From NCBI GenBank assembly GCA_024704765.1, contig JAKMXF010000332.1, forward strand, positions 416,018 to 480,017: a stretch of DNA of 64,000 nucleotides, written 5' to 3'. Each line of letters begins with the position of its first letter. Position 1 is the stretch's first letter. Below are positions 1 through 13,969 of the stretch, one piece after another. Both the position numbers and the translations under genes were made by a program. Under the pieces are notes generated by a model that was given only the letters and a program-made list of their open reading frames with translations, was not told the origin of the DNA and did no database searches. Source of the stretch: Oopsacas minuta (taxonomy: Eukaryota > Porifera > Hexactinellida > Lyssacinosida > Leucopsacidae).

Positions 1-1530
1 GAAAGTTATTATTTCTCATTATCTAACTGCATGAAATTTCTTTGTTGTAAAGATATAATTATTTAGTAAAAGCGGTGGAGATGCAAATTACCTATGGGTG
101 GTGCTGCGCTCAACTGTAAACTACACTGAATATGTTAGCTCATCCTGAATTTCGCATTAATCGTATTCATATAACAAGACTCCACTGTAGTTTAAAATGG
201 ATTTTTGAGTCTGAAATGTCACTCATAGTGATAATGTCTGTCATACTATACTTTGGATGTGAAAAACCATCATATTATGCTTCGTGAAAGCGAAATTAGA
301 TCCAATATAAAGGGAAACATTCACCTAAATACACAAATATATAATAGCACACTACATTCAGTATCTGCTATCTCGATACATATTTTACCCTTGTTTTACT
401 ATTCGATTATATAGAAAATCAGTAGGCTAAATCGAAGTCCAGTTATCTCGAACCTTCTCTATCTAGAACGCTTTTCTGTTTCATTGAAATTCTTCAGCCT
501 CTTAACTTGATCTTTTTGACTAATTAGGAGCTAATGAATACAAATTGTAATCGTTGCTACCAATAATTAACCCGGAAGCAGTCATAGCCCCATCTGAACG
601 ACAAAAACTGGATATGAATACCAGCCCTCACACCGGAAACTATGGGTCATACGTTAGATGTTGTAACTTCATTGAATTGAGCTTGTATTAAGCTCCACGA
701 ATAGAGTATAATTACATCTCATTAATGGTTCCCAATGAGACACAACTTATCCGAATATGCCTGGAAATGTGTGATTTTATGACGTCAAAAAGGTGCAAAA
801 TCTCGATTAGGTATGGGAATTGGTTAAAATGAAGTGGTAAAATTTTGTATTCTTTTTCGTTGTGAAAGTAAAACTTCGGCCGTAATCGGTGAATAAGATG
901 TTTTGAGGAGGGGCACACCTAAACATTATAGTTTGATTAATGTGATAAGTGTATGCTGTGTTTGTTCTTTAAAAAGTATATATTAAATTTTCCTGGCACA
1001 TTATAATTTAAATTTAATAACAAATTTTGTAAACACTCAAGTCCGACAAGTTCACGTGCACTTTTAGCATAAATAACATTATTAATATTAGAGGTGACCT
1101 GGTAATATGACAAGGTCAATCTGGTAAATTCTACGGAGGCTTGAACTGATCAGCGTGCATTACTGGCAGATGGGTATTTGCTAGACCGCTTAGATTAATA
1201 TATTGAAAGGTATAATACAATACAATATATTAAATAGTCAATGCGAGGAAAGTGACTCCTCATAACTCAATCTAGGGGGACTGGGGTACGCAGGCATAAA
1301 AAGATTCATAACCACTGCATTAAATTGAAGACCTCTGCTAAATCGAATAGTTTTTCATTCCCTGAGGGTTAGAGCTACTGGATGTTAATTATATACATAT
1401 CATCATTGGCTTCAAGTATTAGGAAACAAAATTACATCTGGGAGGTTCACAATGCAAATTCATACCTCTATGGTTCTATGTAAATTTCACTAAATACGGT
1501 CTCTACAACTAAACTTGGGGGTCTAACCTC
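1..1530. other. AT-rich flank, no gene recognised
   Basis: This lies downstream of the 3' end of the minus-strand Mcm3 gene. Both strands carry only short open frames with no recognisable domain and no family-like composition. I see no RNA gene, clear terminal inverted repeat or tandem array here. Confidence 0.5.
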
Positions 1531-2012
1531 CCGAGCTGCAAATGGATCACAGACCCATGGTCAATGTGTCAGATGGGTCAGTGGGTCAGAACCCATCAAT
1601 TTTTTATTCAATTTCACAGACAATGTATGAGAAGGGGGTATCACTTCAGAACACCTTTTCAATAAAGAGTTAATAATAGTGGTCATTATACTGAATGTTT
1701 GGAACACCATAAAGTGCGAGTAATAATTTGGTATGTGTTCAGTCAACCTAATAGCCACTCCACTCATAATAAAGCTTCAGGCCCCTTAATGCTCGGAATA
1801 TCATAAGATCTCAGCGTAATGAATTTTGCCAGAGTCTCGAACGTGTTGGAAGGATATAAAATCAACTTGGTTTTATGATTTTGTTAAACTAAATACATAC
1901 TTTAGATTTTCTTTGAATAATCAAATACATAATGGGTCAGGATGGGTCAGATAATAATATAATCGGGTCATATGGGTCATGGGTCAACTAATGTGACCCA
2001 TTTGCAGCTCTG
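1531..2012. mobile_element. hAT-like MITE with subterminal GGGTCA repeats
   Basis: The two ends are inverted copies of each other. The left end reads CCGAGCTGCAAATGGATCAC and the reverse complement of the right end reads CAGAGCTGCAAATGGGTCAC. Inside both ends the hexamer GGGTCA or its complement recurs many times, clustered at about 1546-1595 and 1934-2000, as expected of subterminal transposase-binding sites. The 8 bp outside each end (CTAACCTC and CAACCCGC) match at about five positions, compatible with a decayed 8-bp duplication. No coding capacity is seen, so it would be a non-autonomous element. The hAT assignment rests on the CAG.G-type terminus and possible 8-bp duplication and is tentative. 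It lies in or just beyond the Mcm3 3' untranslated region. Confidence 0.6.
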
Positions 2013-2127
2013 CAACCCGCACATAGGTACCAAAATTTGGCGCCGATGCATGTTATGCCTCAAGGTAAATACATGTTGATTCATAAAGAATAAAGGTATT
2101 GCTATTTTACATATTTATACAGTGGAA

Positions 2128-3025
2128 TCAAATAAGATAAACAACGCCTTCTGAAACCATAATCTGATTTGACTCCTCCATTTTGGAAAGATACTTATGA
2201 AAAATCTCATTTGTCATTAGAGGCATTGATGAATATAGATTAATAGATGAATACAATTCAGCTACCATTAATGAATCAACGTGTGCATCTGAAAATGACA
2301 AAAAAGCATGTTTCTGAAACTGAAAAAAACTTTCACCAAATATATCATCAGAAAGATCATACATTTCCTGATTACTATTAATCTCTCCTTCAGGTGGTAT
2401 TCGACTTTTGGCAATTAATTCGCTATGCTCATGATCATCACTTGAATCGCTAGAAGGTAAACCAATATTTTGCATCGAGACATCTTTAAAGTATGCATAA
2501 TTAATAAGAGAGATAGCAACTTCAACATCAATCGCTTCAACGTACTTACTAATCCGGGCTTTTGCATGGGCTGTAGAAATACGTATTAGAGATTCTAGAG
2601 TGCGTGCAGTCACAGGTTGGGTTTTGGCTATGTCAGTATGAGTTAAATCTTGTGATCTAAGTCGTGTATATTCTGTTGAAATTAAATCGGATGCTGTAGT
2701 AGTCAAAGATGGTTTCAGAGCTCGAGCAACTTGAACATATTTTATGAAAAAAGGGAGAGTAAATATTTTGGAATTGCCATTGATATTACTGCCATGAAGA
2801 ATTTCATTAAATTTTTCAAACATATCCCCTGAAAAACCAACTGAATTACGATTGGAATGAGATAATCTTTGATATGATGCAAAATTTTGTTCTTTTCCTA
2901 GGGTTAATGATTCACCGTCTAATTCAAATTCAGAACGAAAACGGTGCATCCGAATAACATGATCAGCAATTTTCTTGTCACCATCAATATCAATAGTATC
3001 AAGAAGGATAAATATCAGGTCAAAT
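2128..3025 (-). CDS. Mcm3: MCM3 helicase subunit, exon 4 (C-terminal part)
   Basis: Encodes residues 474-771 plus the last base of codon 473. The acceptor is CTTTAG before ATTTGACC. The A completes the arginine of the SRFDLIF motif, the MCM arginine finger, with exon 3. Next comes the end of the AAA+ domain (DHVIRMHRFR) and the lid-helix segment TARTLESLIRISTAHAKARI, which matches the MCM C-terminal helical region. An acidic, serine-rich linker (SSDSSDDHEHSE) follows. The last ~60 residues end in MVSEGVVYLI, like the winged-helix tail of metazoan MCM3. The stop is TGA. An AATAAA on the minus strand at 1608-1603 and a TATAAA just past the stop are possible but unproven polyadenylation signals. 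Confidence 0.93.
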
Positions 3026-3225
3026 CTAAAGATATGCATATATCAATACGAAAAAAAGATGGTACAATTATAGAATGTTACACCCGCCAACTTTTGCCAG
3101 ATGGTAAAATCGCTATATGAGCCGTTATAGAGCATGTTGAGAGATAAAGATTGAGCTAGAGATTTCTAAAATCGGTCAAGAAACAAAAAGGTCACAACAA
3201 CTCTAGCTTATTAGCCAAAGTCTAC

Positions 3226-4063
3226 GAGAAATTGTAACTTCATCGAAGCCAAATACATTTCAATAATGTTATTTGCAAATAGCATAGTAGCGTGCATACA
3301 ATAATATAATATACCTAATTAGCTTTCCAATGTGTAATTAATTTGTATCACGTATAATTCAATCTCTTAAATCTCCAAGTAATAGACATATTTTGTAAAC
3401 ATACAGTCTGCATTGATAATATTCAGGGAATTAACTACTACATATCAAGAGATTATTTAGTAACTACTTGAATATTAAGTGGAGACGGGTATAAGTTCTA
3501 TTCCGCGGGTATCATATCTTCTAATAATCTCCAGCGATTCTTTTTCGTTGGATTAATGTAAAGCCCACCATACACAATGGAACTATGTTGTATGCAACAA
3601 TATTGATGTGCAACATATATTTTCGTGCAACATGTTGCATGCAGCGATCAATACATACGATGCAACAATTTGTATGCAACATCGCATAGTACACGGTACA
3701 ACATAGTTACATTGTGTATGGTGGGCTTTACACTAATCTAACGAAAAAGAATCACTGGAGAATATTAGAAGTTGTGATACCCATGGAATAGAACTTATAA
3801 CCGTCTCCACTTAAAGTTCAAGTAGTTACTAAATAATCTATTGATGTATAGTAATTACTTAACTGAATATCATAATTTCAGACTAGATGTTTACTAAAAA
3901 TATGTCTATTTACTTGGAGAGTGAAGAGATAGATTAATACGTAATACAAATTACTTAAATATTGGAATGCTAACCACGTATGTTGTAGTATTGTATGCAC
4001 ACTACTATGCTATTCTCAAAAATATTATTGTAATATATTTGGCTTCAATGAAGTTGCAATTTT
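3226..4063. repeat. 840-bp foldback (near-perfect palindromic inverted repeat)
   Basis: The left half (about 3226-3640) is repeated in reverse complement in the right half (about 3650-4063), with the symmetry centre near 3645. Matching blocks include TTGTAACTTCATCGAAGCC at 3232 against GGCTTCAATGAAGTTGCAA ending at 4059, and the inner pair GTAAAGCCCACCATACACAA at 3558 against its complement ending at 3731. There is almost no spacer. The inner pair, with a flanking TAA/TTA, resembles a PIF/Harbinger-type MITE end, but symmetry continues about 330 bp further on each side. It is non-coding. Transcribed as part of Mcm3 intron 3, it would fold into a long hairpin. Confidence 0.8.
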
Positions 4064-7000
4064 TCCAATAGAGATATGTATTATATGTGTGAAAATAAAT
4101 ATGGCCATAACATTGGAGGTTGTTTTGAGAGAATATTGGTTAAAATAGGTCATAAATGGTCAATATAATTCTGAAACGCAGGAACTTTATCGTCAATATA
4201 TTTAGATCCCAGGGGGCAATTTGACAAGATATGTTTGTTAATATGCAAAGTACAGAGTATTAACACTAGAGCATTTTTATGACATAATTGGTAAGCAAGA
4301 AGATGGCGTTATTTCGGCTTGGAAAATTTTGTTGATATAGAACATGTGTATTGTCAAATATCAATAATACAATCATACGGGTCAAATGTACAATTTAAAT
4401 TTTATCACAACAAACTGAATATACAGGTGTGAATATTGAGGTATTCAATCAATCATCCCTGGTCCAAAATTATTAGTGAGCACCATTGTATATAGAATAC
4501 TATCACAAAATTTACATACAAGAAAATGGAAGACATGTTATTAGGAATATGCACATTAAATTATCCCATATAATTGTTCATAGCAAACGAAGCATGAAGC
4601 AAAGTGACGAATTTTAATGAAACCTTGAAACCTTCTTAATAACGTCTAGATACCATAAGAAGCTATTATAGACGTAGAGTTATCTCGTAATAAGTCTCTG
4701 ACGTCTGTTTCAGTTATATTAAATGTGCCACTTTTAGACAAATTTTAACATGCGCCTTCCTACTTCCAATATATTACTATAAACCAATGATCAGTCGATA
4801 TTTGCAAACTGGGTAGAGCATCCCTTAGTTTAGATGGTCCCTCGATATAATGTAGGAATATTTTTGAGCGTATATCACCACCCTGAACTTCGATGAAGTG
4901 GCTCCCCTTAAAAGGATCAAGCACAGCATAGTGGCCTGTTGTCAAGTTTCGCGGATCTGATATGAGTCTCATGGATTTTAACCAAGTCTCACCATAACTT
5001 TTGCATTCAACTTTAAAAATTCAATGACGTAACAGTGAAGTTAACACGAAAAGAATAGTGGTACGTCATTAGTTTGGCTAAAATCGTATTACAACGACTA
5101 ACCGATATTAAAAAAAACTAATTCACAACACAATTTTAAATAATAGCCAAAAATATATTGTTAAACCACGAATAGCTGTTGAAAAAACTAGCTAAATGGT
5201 AATTATGAGATAGGAAATCATGGGGAGATACGTAACGTGCATGATTCAATTATAAAAGATATTCTGGCTAAATACTGATCAGTTACTGTCGGTTCTAAAA
5301 TGAAGCCGGAAGTAACTGATCACTATCCAGCCAAAAAGATAGCAATATCTCAAACTAACTCCAGACGATAAGACATTTAATATAATCCAGTCACAAAAGT
5401 ATACAGTAATAGAAAGAATACTTATAAATAATGTAAATTATTTGTATCTTTGAGTGATCTTTAAGACACACAGGAAATTACCAGTAATTTAACAAGGAGT
5501 ATAAAGCTGAGAAAATGAACTACATATCGTCATACTCTGAAATAATCTAAGTCATTAGTTACAAACATTGAAGAACATTAATAACTCTGCGGCACAGATT
5601 ACCCTCCGTACATAAAATTACGAAACGTGCATGTTAGTAATAAGAAGTATACTAAAATCGAAATAGAAGCAAAAGCTAAAAGTGACAGGAATGAGGAATA
5701 CGTTCACACAATCTGAGGAAACATCAAGTTAATTACGAGATTTCTCTTGATTCGTCACCGAAGATAGCTGCTTCATCTGTTAACCCTTCCGGATCGGCGA
5801 ATAAACGTCTCGGTGAGGTCAGATACATTCATCAGGACGAAGGAATAAAAATATACGTTCTGAGTGCTTGCAGGGGGTACGCACTTTGACTGCTTCGCAA
5901 CAAGCATAAATCTTTAAAAACGCGGTGCAAAGTCAGAATCATTCAGAGCAACCTGCTATTCTGACCAAGCATAATAGGCTCAAAACGCATCTAAGCTAAG
6001 ATATGAACATCTCTCAATATATATGAACCAGGAGAATTAGGGTCAATGCCCCATGGGCAACACAAATATCGTGCTGAACACAAGAAAATCAACTTAGCCC
6101 AATGAATCCAACGTATAGAGAGGGGCTCTCAAGGGTTCTCAAGGAGAAAATCGCGCTCGACAAATTTCCTTGCTACAGTCGCTGAGCAACGATATCGGTA
6201 AAAATGGTTGCATCTTCGACTTCCTACACTACATTGAATTTAGTATCGGATTCCGGGATCATATAGCAATAATCTACTGACAAAATAACCAAGTCTGAAG
6301 AAGGTCACTTTCTTGGAGAACAAGGTCGACAAGACGACAAGATATCTGATTCATGCGTTACCTAGAGGAATGTGGAGATATAAGAGTTGCTTTGGAAATA
6401 AGTAGAATTGATGAAAATGGTGCTACAGCGAATAAGCAGTACAAATATCGGCAGGATGTAGCAGATATCTACGGCCTGGATGTGGAAAATACATTGCGAT
6501 GTAAGTCAACTGCTGCGGAGCGAAAATATTCATAAAGGTAGCTTGCCGTGAACTTTATATTACGGTATTGGCTATTTTCAAAAGTATTTGCCATTATACA
6601 TGTTTAATGTTTTCCAGCTCGTTAGACTAGCCTAACTAAAAGATAATAACAATAAACCCCGATATACTAGTGTAGATTTCGAATTGTGCAAGAAAAGGGA
6701 GCAAAAGTTCTCACATAGACGTAAGATTAAAGTTTGGGACATATCACTCAATTACTTTTGAAGAAGGACTATAGCCTAAGACCTATAAATTGTTATATAT
6801 GCCAACAATATGTAGTTTGAATTTCTGGACCACAATTAGGCCCGAGTACCTATCCAATAAGAAGGTATTAACGTTTAATGTGGGGTATGGCAAAAAATTG
6901 GCTAACATCCGGAGTCTGCAGGGGTTAGGGTATGATATCATGATAATTTCATTCATTCATTCCAAATGTGGTCCAGATTTCAGATAACATTGTATAAATA

Positions 7001-7310
7001 CTTCCCCTAAATTTCAGAGCATAAGAATCTGATTTTCTTCAAAAATAATTGGCCCATACGGCGAAAAACATAATGTTGAGATAAATGAAGTTAAAGATTC
7101 ATAAAATATATTTTTTGTATATATACATATTATAGAGGTGTTTCATCGCGTTAGGACTCATCAGTTAAGCTATGCCTTGTCTTAGGACACCACATTACTT
7201 TTAACTGATAACAAACAAAAAGAAATCAGTCAAAAAGTGTGACAATCTCCAATCAAGACGGGGGATAAATATATCAGCTGAAAAATTCTGAAGGACAAAG
7301 GTGGTCCTGC
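4064..7310. other. Intron 3 stretch, no gene recognised
   Basis: No open frame here resembles a known family. A short minus-strand frame (4972-4760, 70 codons) and a plus-strand frame (6353-6535, 60 codons) have no recognisable motif and are probably chance. The only structure I see is an imperfect hairpin at about 5266-5326: TGGCTAAATACTGATCAGTT pairs with AACTGATCACTATCCAGCCA across a ~23-nt loop. Confidence 0.45.
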
Positions 7311-7314
7311 TTAA

Positions 7315-7395
7315 GGTTTCGAACCCAAGACGTGCTCCTTGCTGGCTTGCTGAGAAGGTGCTCTTCCCATTAGGCTAGCAGAACCTATAATATAA
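7315..7395 (-). repeat. tRNA-derived SINE head (internal Pol III promoter)
   Basis: On the minus strand a box A match (TAGCCTAATGG, 7377-7367) is followed about 40 nt later by a box B match (GGTTCGAAACC, 7325-7315). These are the two internal RNA polymerase III promoter elements at tRNA-like spacing. The sequence does not fold into a clean cloverleaf: the T-stem is mispaired and no convincing acceptor stem closes. It is therefore better read as the tRNA-related head of a SINE than a functional tRNA gene. The body and 3' tail are not delimited and no second copy is in the window. Confidence 0.5.
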
Positions 7396-7639
7396 AAATA
7401 TACTTATAAACATTATATAGGATAATTTTTGAAAAATTGGCTATTTTTAGAAGAGGATGCGTCACAAATTGTCAAATAACTCACCCTAGAATACTCGGAT
7501 TTGAAAAACTTCAATGTAGGACTGATAACAATACATGTGAGTATGTTTCTATATAATAAACTCATTTAACCAAATTTGGCAAAAATGACCAAAATTTCGC
7601 AGCTCGTGTCCTAAACAACTCATTTACACAACAAATTCA

Positions 7640-8530
7640 GCTTTCAAACCTGTCTATGCTGCCGGTACATTAAAATGTACATCGACTTGATCGAATTTGC
7701 CCAGGTTTGAAGGTCATTCAGGCATATGCAAGCAGGTTTCAGATATGGCGGTATTTGCTGTAACACGAGTAACAATAACTCGATCTCCAACCACAAGGGT
7801 AATCGACAAGTGTGAAAATGTCAATTTAGGCCCACCGAAGGCAGTGTTGTTGTACGACAAGGGAGCAAGTAAAATGTAGGCTGAAACTATACCCGGCTTG
7901 TCTACACTGCAGTACTGCACAGACGGGAAGAAAACAGTTTGTTTGCTTCCACAAATGGTTGGGCTGTCGATGTTATTACAGGGATTTCTTTTGCAATTTC
8001 ACAGATCATGACCTTACTGCAACAGTGCAGAAGGCGATTGCCAATATGCAGACTCAGTAGACTCCATATTCAGCTATTCAAACCGATTGGCACTAGCTCG
8101 ATATCGAGCTCGGTCCACTGAACAATGACGAAAATAGTATGATGCAGGGCTGGCTACACGATATAGCGATGTATTGTTAACCAATCTATACGACAGGTTA
8201 TCCGAACCACAGGTGCTATCGTCTTTCGAAACCTTGACCAACTGCGTATAGACTGTGATGCAGGTGAGCGAGCTGAATATGTCTTAACTTCGATTTTGCT
8301 ACTACTTGGCAAATTTGGACCGCTCATTAGTAACTAAAGTACCGTCCATAATGCCTATCAATTGCTGATGGACGACATGCTTGGTGCCCCATTCCACAAC
8401 AGCAAGTAGGCAGGCTTCGTCTAATCTTCCATAGTAGGTTGTTGCCAGGGTTGCAGAACTTGACAAAAACTGCTCTGAAAATTCTGCTCTAAAAGCATGG
8501 CGTGAACAAAGCTTCCCAACCTTTGGTGAA
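7640..8530 (-). other. Unrecognised, coding-like block of higher GC
   Basis: Base composition is visibly richer in G+C than the surrounding intron. On the minus strand one frame (about 8524-8300) stays open for more than 70 codons and reads like ordinary protein, including LDEACLLAVVEWGTKHVV and HQQLIGIMDGTLVTNE, before two adjacent stops. A further minus frame is open at 7920-7714. I do not recognise the family. It sits just beside a mariner and may be the remains of another transposon protein or a retrocopy. No terminal repeats are seen. Confidence 0.3.
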
Positions 8531-8692
8531 TTAAAACAAAACAGCGGAAAATGTCAGTTAGTTTCGACTTTATCAGCAGTCATTAACATCATCATGAATG
8601 GGCATAGTGAATTATTTTGTACAGTTACGTGTTTAGGAGTAAAACACTGAGCTCATTATCTATTTAAGCATAGTATTGTCAAAGATTTACTA

Positions 8693-10012
8693 GGGCGTTC
8701 AATAGGTCTTGCGGGTGATATCATAGAACAGTGTACAAACACTATAGACACTAATTCATTACATTATATATTCAAAGTAATCTCCTAAAGATACACAAAG
8801 TTTTAACCTTTCCATCCACTAGTAAACAAATTTCTGTCTTCTTCGGGGATGGATTTGAAGTACTGGTACAGGCCAGTTCCAAGTGCTTGTAATGTGTTAA
8901 AATCTTTGCCTTGAAGGTAGATTTTAAGCTTGGGGAATTGCCAAAAATCACACGGAACTAGGTCTGGTGAGTATGGTGGATGAGGAAGTAATTCTAACCC
9001 TTCTACATCCAAGAAATTTTTGGTAAGCTTAGCTGTATGGGAACTGGCGTTATCAATTAAAATCTTCATTCCTCGAGTTCCAGTTTTCGGGCGGTACTTT
9101 TCTATATATTCTATCAAATTTGGAAGTGCTTGCTCTGTAAAGAAAGTAGCAGTAACAGCCTTGCCACCTCACAAGGTAATTGCAAGACAATTCCATGACT
9201 ACTGAAGAAGATGGCATACATAATCTTAGGTTTCTGAAGTCGGGCCTATGAATTTCCGCCGCTTGTTCGTCGCCCCTCACCCATGATCGTTTCTTATACT
9301 TGCTATATGGTGTTGAAAAGTATACACATGTTTCGTCACCAGTAATACTCTCTGTTAAGCGTCTAGAATCGCAGTTCTAATAAGTTTCTAAGAGTTTCTT
9401 GGCGATATTCAGTCGTGCCAACCTTTGAGTCTCACTGAGATTATGCGAGACGCATTTCCCACAAATCGCTCGTTTGCCAAGCTCAGTCGTCAGAATTGTA
9501 TGAATGGCTCCCGATGAAATCTCCATACTTTGTTCTGACTGGATGACAGTAATGCACTTGTCTTCCATGACCATACTTTCAATGAGTGCGATATTCTCTG
9601 AAGTGGTGGCGGATACCGGTCTTCCAGATCGAGGCAAATCTGTGACATCAGCATCACCAGATCTAAAACGGGCAACCCATCGCTCTACAGTAGATCTGGA
9701 AGGACAATCCACTCACAATATCTCCTGTAACTCGCTGAAGATCTGTACGAGCTGGATCTTGAGTATTGTGCGAAACTCTATGTAAGCTCGCCATTTGAGG
9801 TTGAAGTTATCATCCTTTGAAGCCATAAATTGAACAGTAGGTATGAATTGACTTCACTTAATTATCTAAAAATTAATAATTTGTATTGAAAAAGCTTGAA
9901 ACTTTCAGTGTATGGAGTTTTAACTATATGGCCTTGTAATATATGAAATTTAGATATATGACTTGACTAATTCCTAAGATATATCTTGACCCGCAAGACT
10001 TATTGAACGCCC
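8693..10012 (-). mobile_element. Tc1/mariner-superfamily element (mariner, DD34D), complete ends
   Basis: The inverted ends are GGGCGTTCAATAGGTCTTGC on the left and, as reverse complement, GGGCGTTCAATAAGTCTTGC on the right. The left end is preceded by the TA expected for mariner insertion. The right flank is TG, so that side of the duplication has one change. The length of 1,320 bp is typical of mariner. It carries a single minus-strand transposase pseudogene and sits in Mcm3 intron 3. Confidence 0.9.
8803..9826 (-). pseudogene. mariner transposase pseudogene (DD34D)
   Basis: Seen: the ATG at 9826 starts a helix-turn-helix region that is cut by an in-frame TGA just before VDCPSRSTVERWVARF. 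This continues into GDADVTDLPRSGRPVSA, a mariner-type linker. After further frame changes the C-terminal catalytic part reads ILIDNASSH and YSPDLVPCDFWQFPKLK. The two aspartates IDNA and PCDF are separated by 34 residues, the mariner spacing. Known: such transposases excise and reinsert the element at TA sites. Inferred: at least one stop and two frameshifts make this copy inactive. It is related to the transposase portion of SETMAR but is not a host gene. Confidence 0.88.
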
Positions 10013-11660
10013 TGATAGTCTAAAAAGTATTTATGGTCAAATAATTCTTCTAGGATAATATAGTTTGCGTCAGTAATGTCAGTTGTATTGCCATGAAATA
10101 TAAGAATTGTGGAATTAGCTGTGTTGAAATAGCTGGACCAGTTAGTGCAAATATATGCTTGAAAAAATTGGATACTTAGTGAACTTGAGAGGCTATTATT
10201 CGATAGCGAATTATTCGTTTTGGAAATATTCAAAACGGTGTCAACCTTAGATGTCGAAACATATATTGGAAAAGTGAATTTCCTGCAATTTTTACAAGTT
10301 AAGAATTATAACAAAACTTTTCTACAGTGTGTTTGTCGAAATTGAAATTTCAACAAATTACACCAGTTTCGGAACATTAACGTTTGTTGTGATAAACTTT
10401 GGAAATAATGGTGGCATCATTGTTAGATATAGTTTTCAAATGGGACTAAATTTGAGTATCGAATTCTGATACTATATTATCTTTCACATAGTACTATGTG
10501 GTTAGCCCCTTGAACCTAAAACGATTTGTAAATATCAATTTTTATGATTCTTCCAGTTTAGCGTACAGAATTAGTACCTCAAACCTATGCAATTAATCCG
10601 CGATTTATCCTACTAAAATTAATACCTTAGTAATAATCATTATAATGAAATCAGCAATATTTCATCTAAAAATAAAATAACTAAACATGTCCTACCTACA
10701 GGGTGGTAGTACAGCTTGGGCACCTGAATCTTCGAATATAAAAGATCAACTAAGTCATTACTCTAGGGAAGTGTTCTGCAACCCTGCATTTACAAGCCGC
10801 ATGCAGCCGGAAGTCTAAATTATTGACCCGTAAGTATCTTAAAGGAAAACATGTATTTTGCACATTACAGAGTACGAATTTTGATTCAGAATTTCCTTAG
10901 AGGTCTTGATTTCAATTAGCACTTTAGTCATAAATCTGATACTAATAAATATCTATGCATCAGTTGAAAATTTTATGATATAGATAATATAGTTCATTCA
11001 TCAAATTCCAGGATAATTTTCAGGATGCTGATGGCCAAAGGTTTCGCTCGCTCTCCACTTAAATAATTCGGGCTTTGCTAATAAGCAACCCAGTTGGTAT
11101 ATACTAATGGTCCAGCGGTTGCTGACTGATTTCTAGCAACCAGGAAAGGACATGTAAATATAATTATCCCTAAAATCTATATCTCAACTATACGAAAGTT
11201 ATTGAAATTTCATATGCCAATCAACATAAGGTATTTTAGGGAAAATATAAATATTTACTATCATTTTACCCTCCTAAAGGGTCTGAAGTTCAAAAGTTTA
11301 TCTGGTATATTTTGTTACACTCTCTCTCATTAGTATATTTTTGGAATTTGGCATGATTAGACTCTAAAATTTTCTCTTTCGATGTAGTGTGTATGTAGAT
11401 ACACACTACGAAAACAGCTCGCCCAAGTAATTACAAATCATTTTTGTTTCTAGATGATCATATTGAATTTTGATCATAAATTTCACTTATATTCCTTCCT
11501 AACTACTTTTATTGGTCATTTTTTCGCAACTGAAATTCAACCTTGAAATATATGCATTTTCAAAATTAATCTATATTGCAATCTATTATATAGTAATGAG
11601 ATTTAGTATTATTGAACCTTAAAATCTTAATATAAGATAATATACAATGAACATAAGCTA
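10013..11660. other. Intron 3 stretch, no gene recognised
   Basis: AT-rich, no family-like open frame. It contains a perfect short hairpin at 11384-11409 (11-bp stem GTAGTGTGTAT, 4-nt loop GTAG). At about 10775 there is a CAACCCTGCA motif that might be one end of a hAT element, but no partner end was found. Confidence 0.45.
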
Positions 11661-11687
11661 ATAAAAATGAATAATAAAATCTCTTTA

Positions 11688-12346
11688 TTGGTTACAATTA
11701 ACGCAACAGTTAGCACGCCTACATGGCATAAAAACACAAGTTGTTGTGTGCGGTGTAAGCCATATGACACAGGGATTCTCAGAATCAGTACTCATCGTAG
11801 GTTCATCTTCAGAATCATAGTATTCTCAATCGCTACAACCTACAGGAAGTATTGATAAATGTTTTGAGAAGGTATTGTACGAATCTAAATGTTAGAATAA
11901 TTAGAGGATGAGGCAAAAATGGTATCGACATTAGATGTCATATAATGTTCGCAATTGCTGAGTTTTCTTGAAGGCAAAAAGACTAAGTTGTTTCCGTTTG
12001 CGAACAAATGCTCCGGATAAAATGAAAACAACCATGTTGTTGCGCATCAGGATATCTACCTTAAACGAATTCCTGGCTGCAGGTTCTCAGTCCGACATTG
12101 AGACAGAAAACTTGCAATTTCATATCGATTTTTTCTAAGGATGCTGGATATAGATCTTGGTTCTTGACTGTCTATGTAAAATGATTGCTTGTGAAGTATT
12201 CCTACCCATGCTACAGAATCTTCAATACCGTGATTGTGCTGATGCCAAGGAGTAATTAAATCAGTTTCACGATTTAGCTTGCTAGTTCCCTTGCAGGAAT
12301 GAGTCTTGAATAATGCTAATTTTAGATGGAATATATTTGTGCTCAT
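11688..12346 (-). pseudogene. FLYWCH-MULE-RING transposase relic
   Basis: Three pieces lie in the right order on the minus strand. First (12346-12056), a 96-codon frame has THSCKGTSKLNRETDL followed by WHQHNH, a Cys/His pattern like the FLYWCH-type DNA-binding finger of MULE transposases. Second (about 12050-12010), YPDAQQHGCFHF matches the MULE C-x2-H motif, with one residue lost. Third (11771-11688), PCVIWLTP then FMPCRRANCCVNC aligns with the C3HC4 RING of the better-preserved copy at 17.7 kb, with Trp for the second Cys and Arg for His. An acidic stretch (YYDSEDEP) precedes it. Most of the catalytic middle has gone and stops intervene, so it is dead. Ends and target duplication were not found. 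Confidence 0.6.
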
Positions 12347-13961
<1,615 letters not shown>

Positions 13962-13969
13962 TTAGAGTT

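Noticed and set aside
7315-7395. Functional tRNA gene
   Set aside because: Box A and B match, but acceptor and T stems do not pair properly.
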